Made by a program: the position numbers and the translations under genes | Part shown: piece by piece, positions 18,234 through 26,816 of the stretch | How the letters are laid out: each line of letters starts with the position of its first letter | How positions within the stretch are numbered: the stretch's first letter is position 1 | Notes under the pieces: model-generated | What the model was told of the DNA's origin: nothing | Seen by the model: only the letters and a program-made list of their open reading frames with translations | Database searches by the model: none | NCBI RefSeq assembly: GCF_021603585.1 | Contig: NZ_BQHI01000005.1 | Coordinates: 62,001 to 126,000 of the forward strand | Direction: 5' to 3' | Source: Pseudomonas sputi | Lineage (GTDB): Bacteria; Pseudomonadota; Gammaproteobacteria; Pseudomonadales; Pseudomonadaceae | DNA: 64,000 nucleotides

Positions 18234-19097
18234 GTGTTGAGTGCCGAGCTGAAAGCGTTTTACATGGTGGCTCGCCTGGGCAGCATCACCCTGGCGGCGA
18301 AAAAGCTTGGCCTCAGTCAACCGACCGTGACCACTCAGATCCGCAATCTGGAGAGCCAGTATTCGGTGGAGCTGTTCTACCGGGGCGGCCGACGCCTGAG
18401 TGTCAGCGACGAGGGCGCGCGGCTGTTGCCGATGGTCAAGGCGTTGCTGCAGCAGGAGGCCGATATCGAGTTCTTCCTGCGCAACAGTGGTCAGGTGCAG
18501 GGCACGTTGCGCATCGCCGCCACCGCGCCGTATTACATCCTCGATCTGGTGAAGACCTTCCGCGAGCGCCTTCCGCAGGTGGAAGTGTCGGTGGAAATCG
18601 GCAACTCCCAGCAAGTGCTCGAAGCGCTGGAGGATTACCGGGTGGATGTCGCGGCGTCGTCGCAGTTGCTCGACGATGCGCGGTTGATCCGCCGGGTACT
18701 CGGCAGTGATCCGCTGGTGCTGGCGGTGCATCGCAATCATCCGCTGGCGGCGCACGACCATGTGGCGCTGAGCGCGCTGGCCGGGCATACCCTGCTGATG
18801 CGCGAATCCGGCTCGACGACCCGGCGACTCACCGAAGAATTGCTCGCCAGCGCCGGGGTCAGTTTCGGCCCGTTGCTGGAGATCGGCAGCCGCGAGTCGA
18901 TCCGCGAAGCGGTGCTGCGCAACATCGGCATCAGCATCATCGCCCGCCAGGAAGTGCCGCACGACCCGCAGTTGCGGGTACTGACCCTGGAAAATGCACC
19001 GCAGATTCCCGAATACCTCTACTGCCTCAAGGAACGCAAGAACGCCCGCTTGCCAGCGGCGTTTCTCGGACTGGCGCAGGAAATGTCCCCGGCCTGA
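18234..19097 (+). CDS. LysR-family regulator, probable controller of the phosphonate genes
   Basis: This 287-residue LysR regulator has an N-terminal winged helix (AFYMVARLGSITLAAKKLGL, then SQPTVTTQIRNLE) and a substrate-binding domain (about 90-285). The start is a GTG at 18234 after AGGAAGAGGGA. It lies 16 bp behind cadA but 107 bp ahead of, and in the same direction as, the 2-aminoethylphosphonate-type importer. LysR regulators with this neighbour are common, so it probably senses a phosphonate or its product. Autoregulation cannot be judged from the sequence. Confidence 0.88.
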   Translation: MLSAELKAFYMVARLGSITLAAKKLGLSQPTVTTQIRNLESQYSVELFYRGGRRLSVSDEGARLLPMVKALLQQEADIEFFLRNSGQVQGTLRIAATAPYYILDLVKTFRERLPQVEVSVEIGNSQQVLEALEDYRVDVAASSQLLDDARLIRRVLGSDPLVLAVHRNHPLAAHDHVALSALAGHTLLMRESGSTTRRLTEELLASAGVSFGPLLEIGSRESIREAVLRNIGISIIARQEVPHDPQLRVLTLENAPQIPEYLYCLKERKNARLPAAFLGLAQEMSPA

Positions 19098-19123
19098 TCA
19101 ACCAAAATCCCTGAATACCACTA

Positions 19124-19156
19124 TCGGTCGTTTTTGCCTCACTGCCATATGACCGA
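19124..19156. promoter_or_regulatory. Inverted repeat upstream of the phosphonate operon
   Basis: TCGGTC (19124-19129) and GACCGA (19151-19156) form an inverted repeat with a 21-bp gap in the space between the LysR gene and the ABC operon. It could be a regulator site, but a 6-bp arm is weak evidence. Confidence 0.35.
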
Positions 19157-19204
19157 CGCATTACAACTCTAGGATTCGTCTCATCTGCTTGATGAGGCCT
19201 TTCC

Positions 19205-20281
19205 ATGAACCCTGCAATCGCAACTGCCCTGACCAACCCCGGCGCACCGATGAAAGTGCGCGGCGTGCAGAAGCGCTTCGGCGCTTTCACGGCGCTGGAT
19301 AATGTCTCCCTCGATGTCGACGCCGGTGAGCTGGTGTGCCTGCTTGGCCCGTCGGGCTGTGGCAAGACCACGTTGTTGCGTTGCATCGCCGGCCTGGAGA
19401 AACAGGACAGCGGCGAGTTGTACCTCGGCGAGCGCGACGTTTCCCACCTGGCGCCGCAGGCCCGGGACTACGGCATCCTGTTTCAGTCCTACGCGCTGTT
19501 TCCCAATCTGACCGTCGAAGCGAACATTGCCTACGGCCTCGCCGGTAGCGGTCGCGATGAAGTGCGCCGTCGGGTCGGTCAGATGCTGGAACTGGTCGGC
19601 CTCACCGGCAGTGAGAAAAAGTACCCGGGCCAGTTGTCCGGCGGCCAACAACAACGGGTGGCACTTGCCAGGGCTCTGGCACCGGCGCCGTCGCTGCTGT
19701 TGCTCGACGAACCGATGTCCGCCCTCGACGCCCGGGTCCGCGAGCATCTGTGCACCGAGCTGCGTCAGCTGCAACGCAACCTCGGCATCACCACCCTGAT
19801 GGTCACCCACAATCAGGACGAAGCGATGCTGATGGCCGACCGCATCGCCGTGATGAACAACGGCAAGGTCGAGCAGTACGCCACCCCGCAGGACATCTAC
19901 AACCGCCCGGCCACGCCGTTCGTGGCCGAGTTTGTCGGCCAGGGCAACTGGCTGCCGTTCCAGCGCAGCAGCGACAGCCACGCCAAGGTTGGCGGGATGA
20001 ACCTGCGCCTGGCCGACGGCAGCGTCCACAGCCCGTCGGGCCGGCTGTTCTGCCGCCCGGAAGCGATCAACGTCAATCCGCTGGTGCACGAGGAAAACCT
20101 GTTCCCGGCCAAGGTCCGCGAGATCACTTTCCTCGGCAACCGCTGCCGCATGAGTTTCGAACTCGATCAATTGCCCGGTCACGCCTTGCTCGCTGAACTG
20201 GCGCCGGAAGCCATGCCGCGCCTCGGCGCCCAGCAGATCATGGTCGCCTTGCCGCCGCGCAGCCTGCAGGTGTTTGCCTGA
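19205..20281 (+). CDS. ABC transporter ATPase, 2-aminoethylphosphonate type
   Basis: The protein is the 358-residue ATPase of an importer, with Walker A GPSGCGKTT, signature LSGGQQQR, Walker B LLLLDEPMSALD and the H-loop VTHNQDEAM. A C-terminal TOBE-like domain (about 270-355) is typical of the polyamine/iron/phosphonate branch. The gene set around it (fused permease, extracellular binding protein, FAD amine oxidase, PhnZ-like HD enzyme) matches the putative 2-aminoethylphosphonate import cluster found in pseudomonads. Its stop overlaps the permease start by one base. Confidence 0.88.
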   Translation: MNPAIATALTNPGAPMKVRGVQKRFGAFTALDNVSLDVDAGELVCLLGPSGCGKTTLLRCIAGLEKQDSGELYLGERDVSHLAPQARDYGILFQSYALFPNLTVEANIAYGLAGSGRDEVRRRVGQMLELVGLTGSEKKYPGQLSGGQQQRVALARALAPAPSLLLLDEPMSALDARVREHLCTELRQLQRNLGITTLMVTHNQDEAMLMADRIAVMNNGKVEQYATPQDIYNRPATPFVAEFVGQGNWLPFQRSSDSHAKVGGMNLRLADGSVHSPSGRLFCRPEAINVNPLVHEENLFPAKVREITFLGNRCRMSFELDQLPGHALLAELAPEAMPRLGAQQIMVALPPRSLQVFA

Positions 20282-22005
20282 TGAACAGCAACCTTGCACT
20301 GCCGCTACCGCACAAGCAGGCGCGGCAGTTTTCCGGGGCCGAGGTCGGCGACCGGATCTTCGTCCTCGGCGGCAAACTCCTGCTGCTGGTGCTGCTCGGT
20401 GTGGCGGTATTGTTGCCATTGCTGGCGATCTTCTGGCGTGGCTTCAGCAGCGAAGCCGGGCAGGGCGGTGGCTGGCTCGCCGCGAAGGAACTGGTGACCA
20501 GCGACAATTTCCACTGGCTGCTCGGCAACAGCCTGAAAGTTTCCCTCAGCGTCGCGGCCATCGTCGTACCGCTGGCCTACCTGTTTGCCTACGCCTTGCA
20601 GCGCACATTGATTCCGGCGAAAGGCATCTGGCGCGGGATTTCGCTGCTGCCGCTGATGGCGCCGTCGATGTTGCCGGGGATTGCGCTGGTTTATCTGTTC
20701 GGCAATCAGGGCCTGTTGCGCGGGCTGCTGTCGGACAACATCTACGGTTTCTGGGGGATTGTTCTGGGTGAGGTGATCTACACCTTCCCACACGCCTTGA
20801 TGATTTTGCTGTCGGCCCTGTCGCTGGCGGACGCGCGATTGTTCGACGCTGCGTCGAGCATGGGCGCCAGTCCGGCAAAGGCCTTTCGCAGCATCACTTG
20901 GCCGGCGACCCGTCAGGCCGTGTTCGCCGCGTTCTGCCTGGTGTTCACCCTGACCATCACCGATTTCGGTGTGCCGGTGGTGGTCGGCGGCGACTATCAA
21001 GTGCTGGCGCTGGAAGCCTACAAAGCCGTGGTCGGCCAGCAGCAATTCGGTCGCGGCGCGTTGATCGGCATGGTTCTGCTGCTGCCGGCGCTGTTCAGCT
21101 TCGGGGTCGATGCCTGGTTGCGTCGGCGTCACGGCGACGCCATGAGCGGCCGCGCCCAGGTGTTCAAGCCGGCACCGTCGACGAAACGCGATGCCTTTTA
21201 TCTCAGCGTTGTCCTGCTGATCAGCGCCGCATTGCTGCTGGTGTTCGGCATGGCGGTGTTCTCATCGCTGGTGAAGTTCTGGCCGTACAACCTGTCGCTG
21301 TCGCTCAATCACTACCAGTTCAACGAAACCGCCGGCGGTGGCTGGCTGGCCTACGGCAACAGTTTGAAGATGGCGCTGGGCACGGCGTTGGTCGGCAGTG
21401 TGCTGATCTTCACCGGCGCTTATCTGATGGAAAAGACCCGCAGCCAGCGCGGACTGAATCTGATGCTGCGCATGCTCAGTTTCGTACCGATGGCAGTGCC
21501 GGGGCTGGTGCTCGGTCTGGGTTACGTCTTCTTCTTCAACCTGACCGGCAACCCGCTGCATGTGCTGTACGGGACCATGACCCTGCTGATCGTCTGCACC
21601 ATTGCTCACTATTTGACCACTGCGCAGATGACCGCCACCACCGCGCTGCGCCAGCTCGACGCCGAATTCGAAGCCGCCGCGCTGTCGCTCAAGGCGCCGC
21701 TATACCGGCATTACCTGCGGGTCACCGTGCCGATCTGCCTGCCGGCGCTTTTGGACATCGTGCGCTACCTGTTCGTCTCGGCCATGACCACTGTGTCCGC
21801 CGCGATCTTCCTCTACAGCCCCGACACCATCCTCGCGGCGGTGGCAGTGCTGAACATGGATGACGCCGGCAACGTCGGCGGCGCGGCGGCGATGTCGACC
21901 CTGATTCTGTTCACCTCGGCGGGCGTGTCCTTGCTGCTGGCGTGGGCTTCGCGCGGCTTGCTGCGCCGTTCCCAGGCCTGGCGGCAAACGGCGCCGGGCC
22001 ACTGA
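20281..22005 (+). CDS. ABC transporter permease, two fused membrane domains
   Basis: The protein is 574 residues with about twelve predicted helices and two permease EAA loops, one at ALSLADARLFDAASSMGASP (about residues 178-197) and one at ALRQLDAEFEAAALSLKAP (about 461-479). Both half-channels are therefore in one chain, as in FbpB-type importers. It forms the membrane pore for the ATPase upstream and the binding protein downstream. Translational coupling to the ATPase by a TGATG overlap suggests matched expression. The predicted substrate is 2-aminoethylphosphonate or a derivative. Confidence 0.88.
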   Translation: MNSNLALPLPHKQARQFSGAEVGDRIFVLGGKLLLLVLLGVAVLLPLLAIFWRGFSSEAGQGGGWLAAKELVTSDNFHWLLGNSLKVSLSVAAIVVPLAYLFAYALQRTLIPAKGIWRGISLLPLMAPSMLPGIALVYLFGNQGLLRGLLSDNIYGFWGIVLGEVIYTFPHALMILLSALSLADARLFDAASSMGASPAKAFRSITWPATRQAVFAAFCLVFTLTITDFGVPVVVGGDYQVLALEAYKAVVGQQQFGRGALIGMVLLLPALFSFGVDAWLRRRHGDAMSGRAQVFKPAPSTKRDAFYLSVVLLISAALLLVFGMAVFSSLVKFWPYNLSLSLNHYQFNETAGGGWLAYGNSLKMALGTALVGSVLIFTGAYLMEKTRSQRGLNLMLRMLSFVPMAVPGLVLGLGYVFFFNLTGNPLHVLYGTMTLLIVCTIAHYLTTAQMTATTALRQLDAEFEAAALSLKAPLYRHYLRVTVPICLPALLDIVRYLFVSAMTTVSAAIFLYSPDTILAAVAVLNMDDAGNVGGAAAMSTLILFTSAGVSLLLAWASRGLLRRSQAWRQTAPGH

Positions 22006-22052
22006 TCCACGACTTGTCCCTATCGCCTCAACTCACCTACAGGAAAACGATC

Positions 22053-23078
22053 ATGTTCAAGCCTATGGCCCTGGCCGCTGCTGTGCTCGCAACTTTCAGC
22101 CTGAATGCCTTCGCGGCAAAAACCGAGTTGACGGTGTACACCGCCCTCGAAGCCGAACAGTTGAAGTCCTACAAAGAGGCCTTCGAAAAGGCCAACCCGG
22201 ATGTCGAGATCAAGTGGGTGCGCGATTCCACCGGGATCATCACCGCCAAACTGCTGGCCGAAAAGGAGCGCCCGCAGGCTGACGCGGTCTGGGGCCTGGC
22301 GGCGTCGAGCCTGGCGATCCTCGATCAGCAGGGCATGCTGCAAAGCTATGCGCCGAAAGACCTGGGCAAGATCGGCGCGAACTACCGCGACGCCGCCAAC
22401 CCGCCAGCCTGGGTCGGCATGGACGTGTGGGCCGCGACCATTTGCTTCAACACCGTCGAAGCCGAGAAACAGGGCCTGACCAAACCGGTGAGCTGGCAGG
22501 ACCTGACCAAGCCCGAGTACAAGGGCAAGATCGTGATGCCGAACCCGGCCTCGTCCGGCACCGGTTTCCTCGACGTCAGCGCCTGGCTGCAAACCTTCGG
22601 CGAGAAGCAGGGCTGGGCCTACATGGACGGCCTGCACCAGAACATCGGCCAGTACGTTCACTCTGGCTCCAAGCCTTGCAAACTGGCGGCGGCGGGCGAA
22701 TTCCCGATCGGAATTTCCTTCGAATACCCGGCCGTTCAGCTCAAGCGTCAGGGCGCGCCGCTGGACATCATCCTGCCGAAGGAAGGCCTGGGCTGGGAGA
22801 TCGAAGCCACCGCCGTGATCAAAGGCACGCCGCACGAAGAGGCCGCGAAAAAACTGGCCGACTTCTCCGCCAGCGCTCCGGCGATGGACCTGTACAAGGA
22901 AAACTTCGCCGTCCTCGCCCAGCCGGGCATCGCCAAACCGCAGACCGAGCTGCCGGCCGACTACGAGCAGCGCCTGATCAAGAACGACTTTGCCTGGGCC
23001 TCGAAGAACCGCGACGAGATCCTGAGCGAATGGCGCAAGCGCTATGACGGCAAGTCCGAGAAAGTCGCTGCCAAGTAA
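22053..23078 (+). CDS. Periplasmic binding protein, 2-aminoethylphosphonate type
   Basis: This 341-residue extracellular solute-binding protein has a Sec signal peptide (MFKPMALAAAVLATFSLNAF, cut before AKTELTVYTALEAEQ). The mature part resembles the iron/AEP-type binding proteins (class with TVYTALE, DSTGIITAKLLAEK and NPASSGTGFLDV). It is the third gene of the import operon. AGGAAA lies 6 nt before the ATG at 22053, so the longer upstream frame, which overlaps the permease gene, is rejected. Ligand identity is inferred from context. Confidence 0.87.
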   Translation: MFKPMALAAAVLATFSLNAFAAKTELTVYTALEAEQLKSYKEAFEKANPDVEIKWVRDSTGIITAKLLAEKERPQADAVWGLAASSLAILDQQGMLQSYAPKDLGKIGANYRDAANPPAWVGMDVWAATICFNTVEAEKQGLTKPVSWQDLTKPEYKGKIVMPNPASSGTGFLDVSAWLQTFGEKQGWAYMDGLHQNIGQYVHSGSKPCKLAAAGEFPIGISFEYPAVQLKRQGAPLDIILPKEGLGWEIEATAVIKGTPHEEAAKKLADFSASAPAMDLYKENFAVLAQPGIAKPQTELPADYEQRLIKNDFAWASKNRDEILSEWRKRYDGKSEKVAAK

Positions 23079-23090
23079 ATCTTCTTACCC

Positions 23091-23209
23091 GATCGTTCCC
23101 ACGCTCCGCGTGGGAATGCAGCCAAGGACGCTCCGCGTCCTCTGTGACGCAGAGCGTCACGGTATTCATTCCCACGCAGAGCGTGGGAACGATCAACGTG
23201 GGAACGATC
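23091..23209. repeat. Compound palindromic repeat (GATCGTTCCCACGC family), copy 1
   Basis: Four hairpins lie in a row: TTCCCACGC/GCGTGGGAA (23096-23116), GGACGC/GCGTCC (23126-23140), GTGACGC/GCGTCAC (23144-23160) and TTCCCACGC/GCGTGGGAA (23169-23189). The whole block 23091-23194 is bounded by inverted GATCGTTCCCACGC ends, and a partial extra arm follows at 23196-23209. It separates the importer genes from the two catabolic genes. Related copies are at 31526-31643 (opposite orientation) and 61122-61152 (single hairpin). Confidence 0.9.
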
Positions 23210-23223
23210 ATTGAGGTCGCTGC

Positions 23224-24357
23224 ATGACACAACACAAAGACTTGCTGATCGTTGGCGCCGGCATTCTGGGCCTGTCCCACGCCTGGGCCGCCGCCCGGCG
23301 CGGTCTCAAGGTCACGGTTTTCGAGCGCACCGCCACGCCCATTGGCGCGTCGGTACGCAACTTCGGCCAGGCACTGGTCACCGGCCAGCCACCGGGCCCG
23401 ATGCTCGAGCTGGCCAAAGCCAGCCGCGAGATCTGGGGCCAGTGGGCGCAGCTCGCCGGCCTGCAACTCAGGCGCAACGGCTCGTACCTGTTCGCCCGCA
23501 CCGAGGCCGAAGAACATTTGCTGGAAGCCTTCTGCGCCGGGCGCGCCGTGGAGCATGACTACCGCGTCGAGCTGCTGCGCGGTGCCGCGTTGCGTGATCT
23601 GTATGGCGGCCAGTTCGGCCATCACCGCGCCGCGCTGCACGGGATGGACGATCAACAGCTGTATTCCCGGGAAGCGATTCCGGCGCTGATCGAGTACCTG
23701 CGTCGCGAACTCAACGTCGAATTTCACTTCTCGACACTGGTGCGCGACGTCGAACCGGGACGCCTGCACAGCACCGTCGGCAGCTTCACCGCCGAGCAGA
23801 TCATCGTCTGTTCCGGCCACGATTATCAGACCTTGCTGGCCGAGCCGATTGCCGCCCTCGACCCGCAAATCTGCCGCTTGCAAATGCTCCGCGCCCGGCC
23901 GCAGATCGACCTGAACTTGCAGCACGCCCTGCTCACCGGCCTCAGCTGCGTGCATTACGGCGCCTTCGCCGACCTGCCGGAGGCGGCCGCCGTGCAGGCG
24001 CAAATCCTGCGCGAGCAACCGCACCTGCAGGCAAACGGTATTCACCTGCTGATCAGCCCGACACCTTATGGCGAGTTGATCATCGGCGATTCGCACCATT
24101 ACGGCAGCGATCCATCGCCGTTCAACGGCGAGCAGGTCGATAACTGGATGCTTGAACTGGCCGAACAGACCCTCGGTTGCAAGGTGCAAGTGGTCGAGCG
24201 CTGGCAGGGTGTCTATGGTTCCCGGGGGCCGGGGCCGTTTTCGTTCCTGCGTCCGGCGCCGGGGCTGAGTGTGGCGCTGATGCACAGCGGCGTCGGCATG
24301 AGCGTCGGCCCGGCGATGGCCGAGCGCAATGTGGCACAGCTATTTGGAGAGCGTTGA
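23224..24357 (+). CDS. FAD-dependent amine oxidase of a phosphonate operon (TIGR03364 type)
   Basis: The 377-residue protein is a DAO-fold FAD enzyme: dinucleotide loop LLIVGAGILGLSHAWAAARR at the N terminus, IGASVRNFGQALV, and the C-terminal flavin loop near VYGSRGPGPFSF and SGVGMSVGPAMAE. It fits the oxidoreductase family repeatedly found beside phosphonate import and degradation genes, proposed to oxidise the amino group of an aminophosphonate. It overlaps the next gene by one base (TGATG), so the two enzymes are translationally coupled. The exact substrate (hydroxy-AEP, N-methyl-AEP or other) is not determined here. Confidence 0.85.
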   Translation: MTQHKDLLIVGAGILGLSHAWAAARRGLKVTVFERTATPIGASVRNFGQALVTGQPPGPMLELAKASREIWGQWAQLAGLQLRRNGSYLFARTEAEEHLLEAFCAGRAVEHDYRVELLRGAALRDLYGGQFGHHRAALHGMDDQQLYSREAIPALIEYLRRELNVEFHFSTLVRDVEPGRLHSTVGSFTAEQIIVCSGHDYQTLLAEPIAALDPQICRLQMLRARPQIDLNLQHALLTGLSCVHYGAFADLPEAAAVQAQILREQPHLQANGIHLLISPTPYGELIIGDSHHYGSDPSPFNGEQVDNWMLELAEQTLGCKVQVVERWQGVYGSRGPGPFSFLRPAPGLSVALMHSGVGMSVGPAMAERNVAQLFGER

Positions 24358-24923
24358 TGGGGCGTCACGAGCAAGTCATCGACCGGGTGTTCGGCCTTTA
24401 TGAGCGCTTCGGCACCAGCGACTACATCGGCGAACCGGTGTCGCAGATCGAGCATATGTCCCAGGCGGCGCAACTGGCCATCGCCGAAGGCTTCGACGAC
24501 GAAGTGGTGCTCGCCGCGTTCTTCCACGACATCGGCCACTTGTGTGCCGAAGGTGCGCAGAACATGGGCGGTTACGGCGTGGTCAGCCACGAGCGCCTCG
24601 GTGCGGACTATTTGCGTGAGGCCGGCTTCAGCGAGCGCTTGGCGCGGCTGGTGGAATATCACGTTCAGGCCAAGCGCTATCTGACGCTCCGGGAGCCAGG
24701 CTATTACGCGCGCTTGAGCGAAGCCAGCCGCCGCACCCTGGGCTATCAGGGCGGGGTGATGACCGAGGCCGAAGCCGATGCGTTCGAGCAGGATCCGTTG
24801 TGCGCCGTCAGTCTCAGGATGCGTCAGTGGGATGAGTTGGCGAAGGCGATGGGGGTGCCGGTGATGGATTTGGCGGTGTTGAAGCACAAGGCTTTTGCCG
24901 TGCTGTCCGGCGAAGTGCGCTGA
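24357..24923 (+). CDS. PhnZ-like diiron HD-domain oxygenase
   Basis: PhnZ splits (R)-1-hydroxy-2-aminoethylphosphonate into glycine and phosphate with O2 at a mixed-valence diiron site. This 188-residue protein aligns with it almost residue for residue: ligands H33, H57, D58, H78, H102 and D159 correspond to PhnZ H34, H58, D59, H80, H104 and D161, and the substrate-lid residues Y23 and E26 to Y24 and E27. No PhnY hydroxylase gene is in the window, so hydroxy-AEP may be imported directly or made elsewhere. I see no reason to doubt the family. Start ATG at 24357 overlaps the preceding stop. Confidence 0.88.
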   Translation: MGRHEQVIDRVFGLYERFGTSDYIGEPVSQIEHMSQAAQLAIAEGFDDEVVLAAFFHDIGHLCAEGAQNMGGYGVVSHERLGADYLREAGFSERLARLVEYHVQAKRYLTLREPGYYARLSEASRRTLGYQGGVMTEAEADAFEQDPLCAVSLRMRQWDELAKAMGVPVMDLAVLKHKAFAVLSGEVR

Positions 24924-25008
24924 CCTTTCTTACCCCAATCCGGGAAAGGGTGCATGGCGCGTGTTGCGCCTTCTGCCCAGACTGGTTTTTTGCCGAAGGA
25001 GCGCACGG

Positions 25009-25434
25009 ATGCGTTTTTTGAAAGTGATTGCCCAGGATCGATCGGGCAGCGGCGCAGGGGACAGTGTCCGGCTGCGCTTTCATGACAGCGAACAGGATTG
25101 GCGCGAAGCCTCTGCCCGTGAAGTCGCGCAACTGCGCAGCTTCACCCGAACCTATCTGAAATGCGCCTGGTTCAACGCGGCCGACGAGGACACGCGACAT
25201 CTGCGGATCTTCGCTTTGAACCCCGGCAGCGATGGAACGCCGGAATCAGTGAGGCTGCACTTTCACCAGGGCGAAACCATCGCTTACAAAGCCGCCGTCC
25301 ACGACCTGGATAACGATGGCCGCTTCGAGGTTGTCCTGTGTTCGGACGTCGACAACGACGGGCGCGCCAATCGCACCGATCGCAGCCGGGTGACGACGCT
25401 GGTCAAACAGTTCCTCAAGCTCGGCTGGTTCTAG
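25009..25434 (+). CDS. Small protein with duplicated segments and acidic DxDxDG-type loops
   Basis: I do not recognise a family for this 141-residue protein. It has no signal peptide or membrane helix. Two halves share a pattern: SVRLRFHDSEQDW then LRSFTRTYLKCAWF, against SVRLHFHQGET then VTTLVKQFLKLGWF, which suggests an internal duplication. The second half contains two acidic loops, DLDNDGRFE and DVDNDGRANRTD, of the EF-hand or dockerin calcium-binding type. GAAGGA sits 8 nt before the ATG at 25009. It is convergent with the GTPase gene, with stop codons overlapping by 4 bp. A calcium-binding role is an inference. Confidence 0.7.
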   Translation: MRFLKVIAQDRSGSGAGDSVRLRFHDSEQDWREASAREVAQLRSFTRTYLKCAWFNAADEDTRHLRIFALNPGSDGTPESVRLHFHQGETIAYKAAVHDLDNDGRFEVVLCSDVDNDGRANRTDRSRVTTLVKQFLKLGWF

Positions 25435-26816
25435 AGTTCGAGGACCTTGCCGACCAGCTCGTCGATCTGTTCCTGACGCTGGGCCTGATTCAGCTTCGGA
25501 TGCGGATTGAGTGACGACCACTGCGGGTGGGCCCGGGCAATGTTCAGCGCTTCGGGCAGCTTGCCTTCGCGCCAGGTCTTGTCCTGCGGCGTTGCTACCT
25601 GAATGCTGTCCAGCGCCGCATGGCCTCGGGCGTTCAGTGCTTGCAGCAGTTGCCGCTGACGCAGAGCCAGCAGGCGCAATACGTTGTCGTCGACCGTCAG
25701 TTCACGCTGCCCTTTGATCTTGCCGAGCAGACGATTGCCATAACTGCGGGCGGTCTGCAGGGCGCCGCCGGCAATTGCACCAGCCAGCGCGGCAGCACCG
25801 AGGGTGATGCCGCCGACCAGCAGATCTACACCTGCACCGGCCGCTGCGCCCGCAGCAATCCCGCCGCCGACCCGTACGCCCAGTTGCTTGAGGGTTTCCG
25901 GGTTGAACAGGTCGTCGCCCCAACGCCCGTCGAGCAACGGCAGATCGCTGGCGGCAGCGTCCTGCGGGCGGAAGGCGTAGAGCTTGAGCAGCGCTTCGAC
26001 GCAGCGTTGTTCGCGCTGACGCACGGCTTTGCGCAGTTCGCTGATGGCCTGTTGTTCCTGCTCGGCATTACTCACCACACTGCGCCGGCACGCAGCGCAG
26101 TCGATCAACAGCTCGGCGATCAGACGGGCGGCGCTTTGCTCGCGGGCCAGACGTTGGGCCTGTTGATCGGCGATCAGCCGTTCGAGCTGTGGGCGAGCGT
26201 TTTCCAGTAGCAACGCGAGGCTTTCGTACAGCCGACGCTCGCCATCTTCCGGCGGGGCGACGCTGTCGAAACGCACTAGCGCATGCAGTCCGAGACGTGC
26301 CAGTGCTTCGCGCCAGTCCGGCTCACGGTGGTTGGCGCTGCTGACGAAATTCAGCACCGGCAGCAACGGTTTGCCGCAACTGGCCAGCACCTCCAGCTCA
26401 TCGCGGTACTTGGCCAGCACCGGCTCGCGGGCGTCGATCACGTACAGGCCGGCATCGGAGGCGAGCAGTTGTCGCAGCACTTTGGCTTCCTGTTCGAAAC
26501 GCTGGCGCGCTTCGCTGCCGTCGAGAAACCGTGCCAGCCGGGCCGGGCCGTCGAGGCGTTCGCCGGGGCGCTCCAGGCGCTCGAGAAAATCCAGCAGGGC
26601 GATGGCGTCTTCCAGACCCGGCGTGTCGTACAGGTCGAGCAACGGTTCGCCATCCACCGACAACCGCGCGCCTTCGACGTGCCGGGTGGTGCTCGGTCGA
26701 TGGGAGACTTCGCCGAAGCCGACGTCGCGGGTCAGGGTGCGCAACAGCGAGGTCTTGCCGACGTTGGTGTGGCCGACCACCGCCAGTTTCAGCGGTGCTT
26801 TCCAGGCATCAGTCAT
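25431..26816 (-). CDS. GTPase with DUF3482 C-terminal domain
   Basis: The protein is 461 residues. The N-terminal GTPase domain (about 1-200) shows G1 GHTNVGKTS, switch region RPSTTRHVEGA and G3 DTPGLED; the G4 NKxD is replaced by LNFVSS, so base recognition may differ. The C-terminal DUF3482 part contains a coiled region and a Gly/Ala-rich hydrophobic stretch (GGGIAAGAAAGAGVDLLVGG, then ITLGAAALAGAIAGGAL, about residues 330-367) that could enter the membrane. It overlaps the upstream DUF2868 gene by 8 bp, a constant pairing in pseudomonads, so the two proteins probably work together. Function is unknown. Confidence 0.85.
   Translation of the reverse strand: MTDAWKAPLKLAVVGHTNVGKTSLLRTLTRDVGFGEVSHRPSTTRHVEGARLSVDGEPLLDLYDTPGLEDAIALLDFLERLERPGERLDGPARLARFLDGSEARQRFEQEAKVLRQLLASDAGLYVIDAREPVLAKYRDELEVLASCGKPLLPVLNFVSSANHREPDWREALARLGLHALVRFDSVAPPEDGERRLYESLALLLENARPQLERLIADQQAQRLAREQSAARLIAELLIDCAACRRSVVSNAEQEQQAISELRKAVRQREQRCVEALLKLYAFRPQDAAASDLPLLDGRWGDDLFNPETLKQLGVRVGGGIAAGAAAGAGVDLLVGGITLGAAALAGAIAGGALQTARSYGNRLLGKIKGQRELTVDDNVLRLLALRQRQLLQALNARGHAALDSIQVATPQDKTWREGKLPEALNIARAHPQWSSLNPHPKLNQAQRQEQIDELVGKVLEL

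Noticed and set aside
20281-22005. Permease as two genes fused by sequencing error
   Set aside because: One open frame with two complete permease halves is the normal FbpB-like form for this importer type.
23042-23230. Short frames across the GATCGTTCCCACGC repeat
   Set aside because: These are translations of palindromic repeats, the probable source of DUF1534-like annotations, and not genes.
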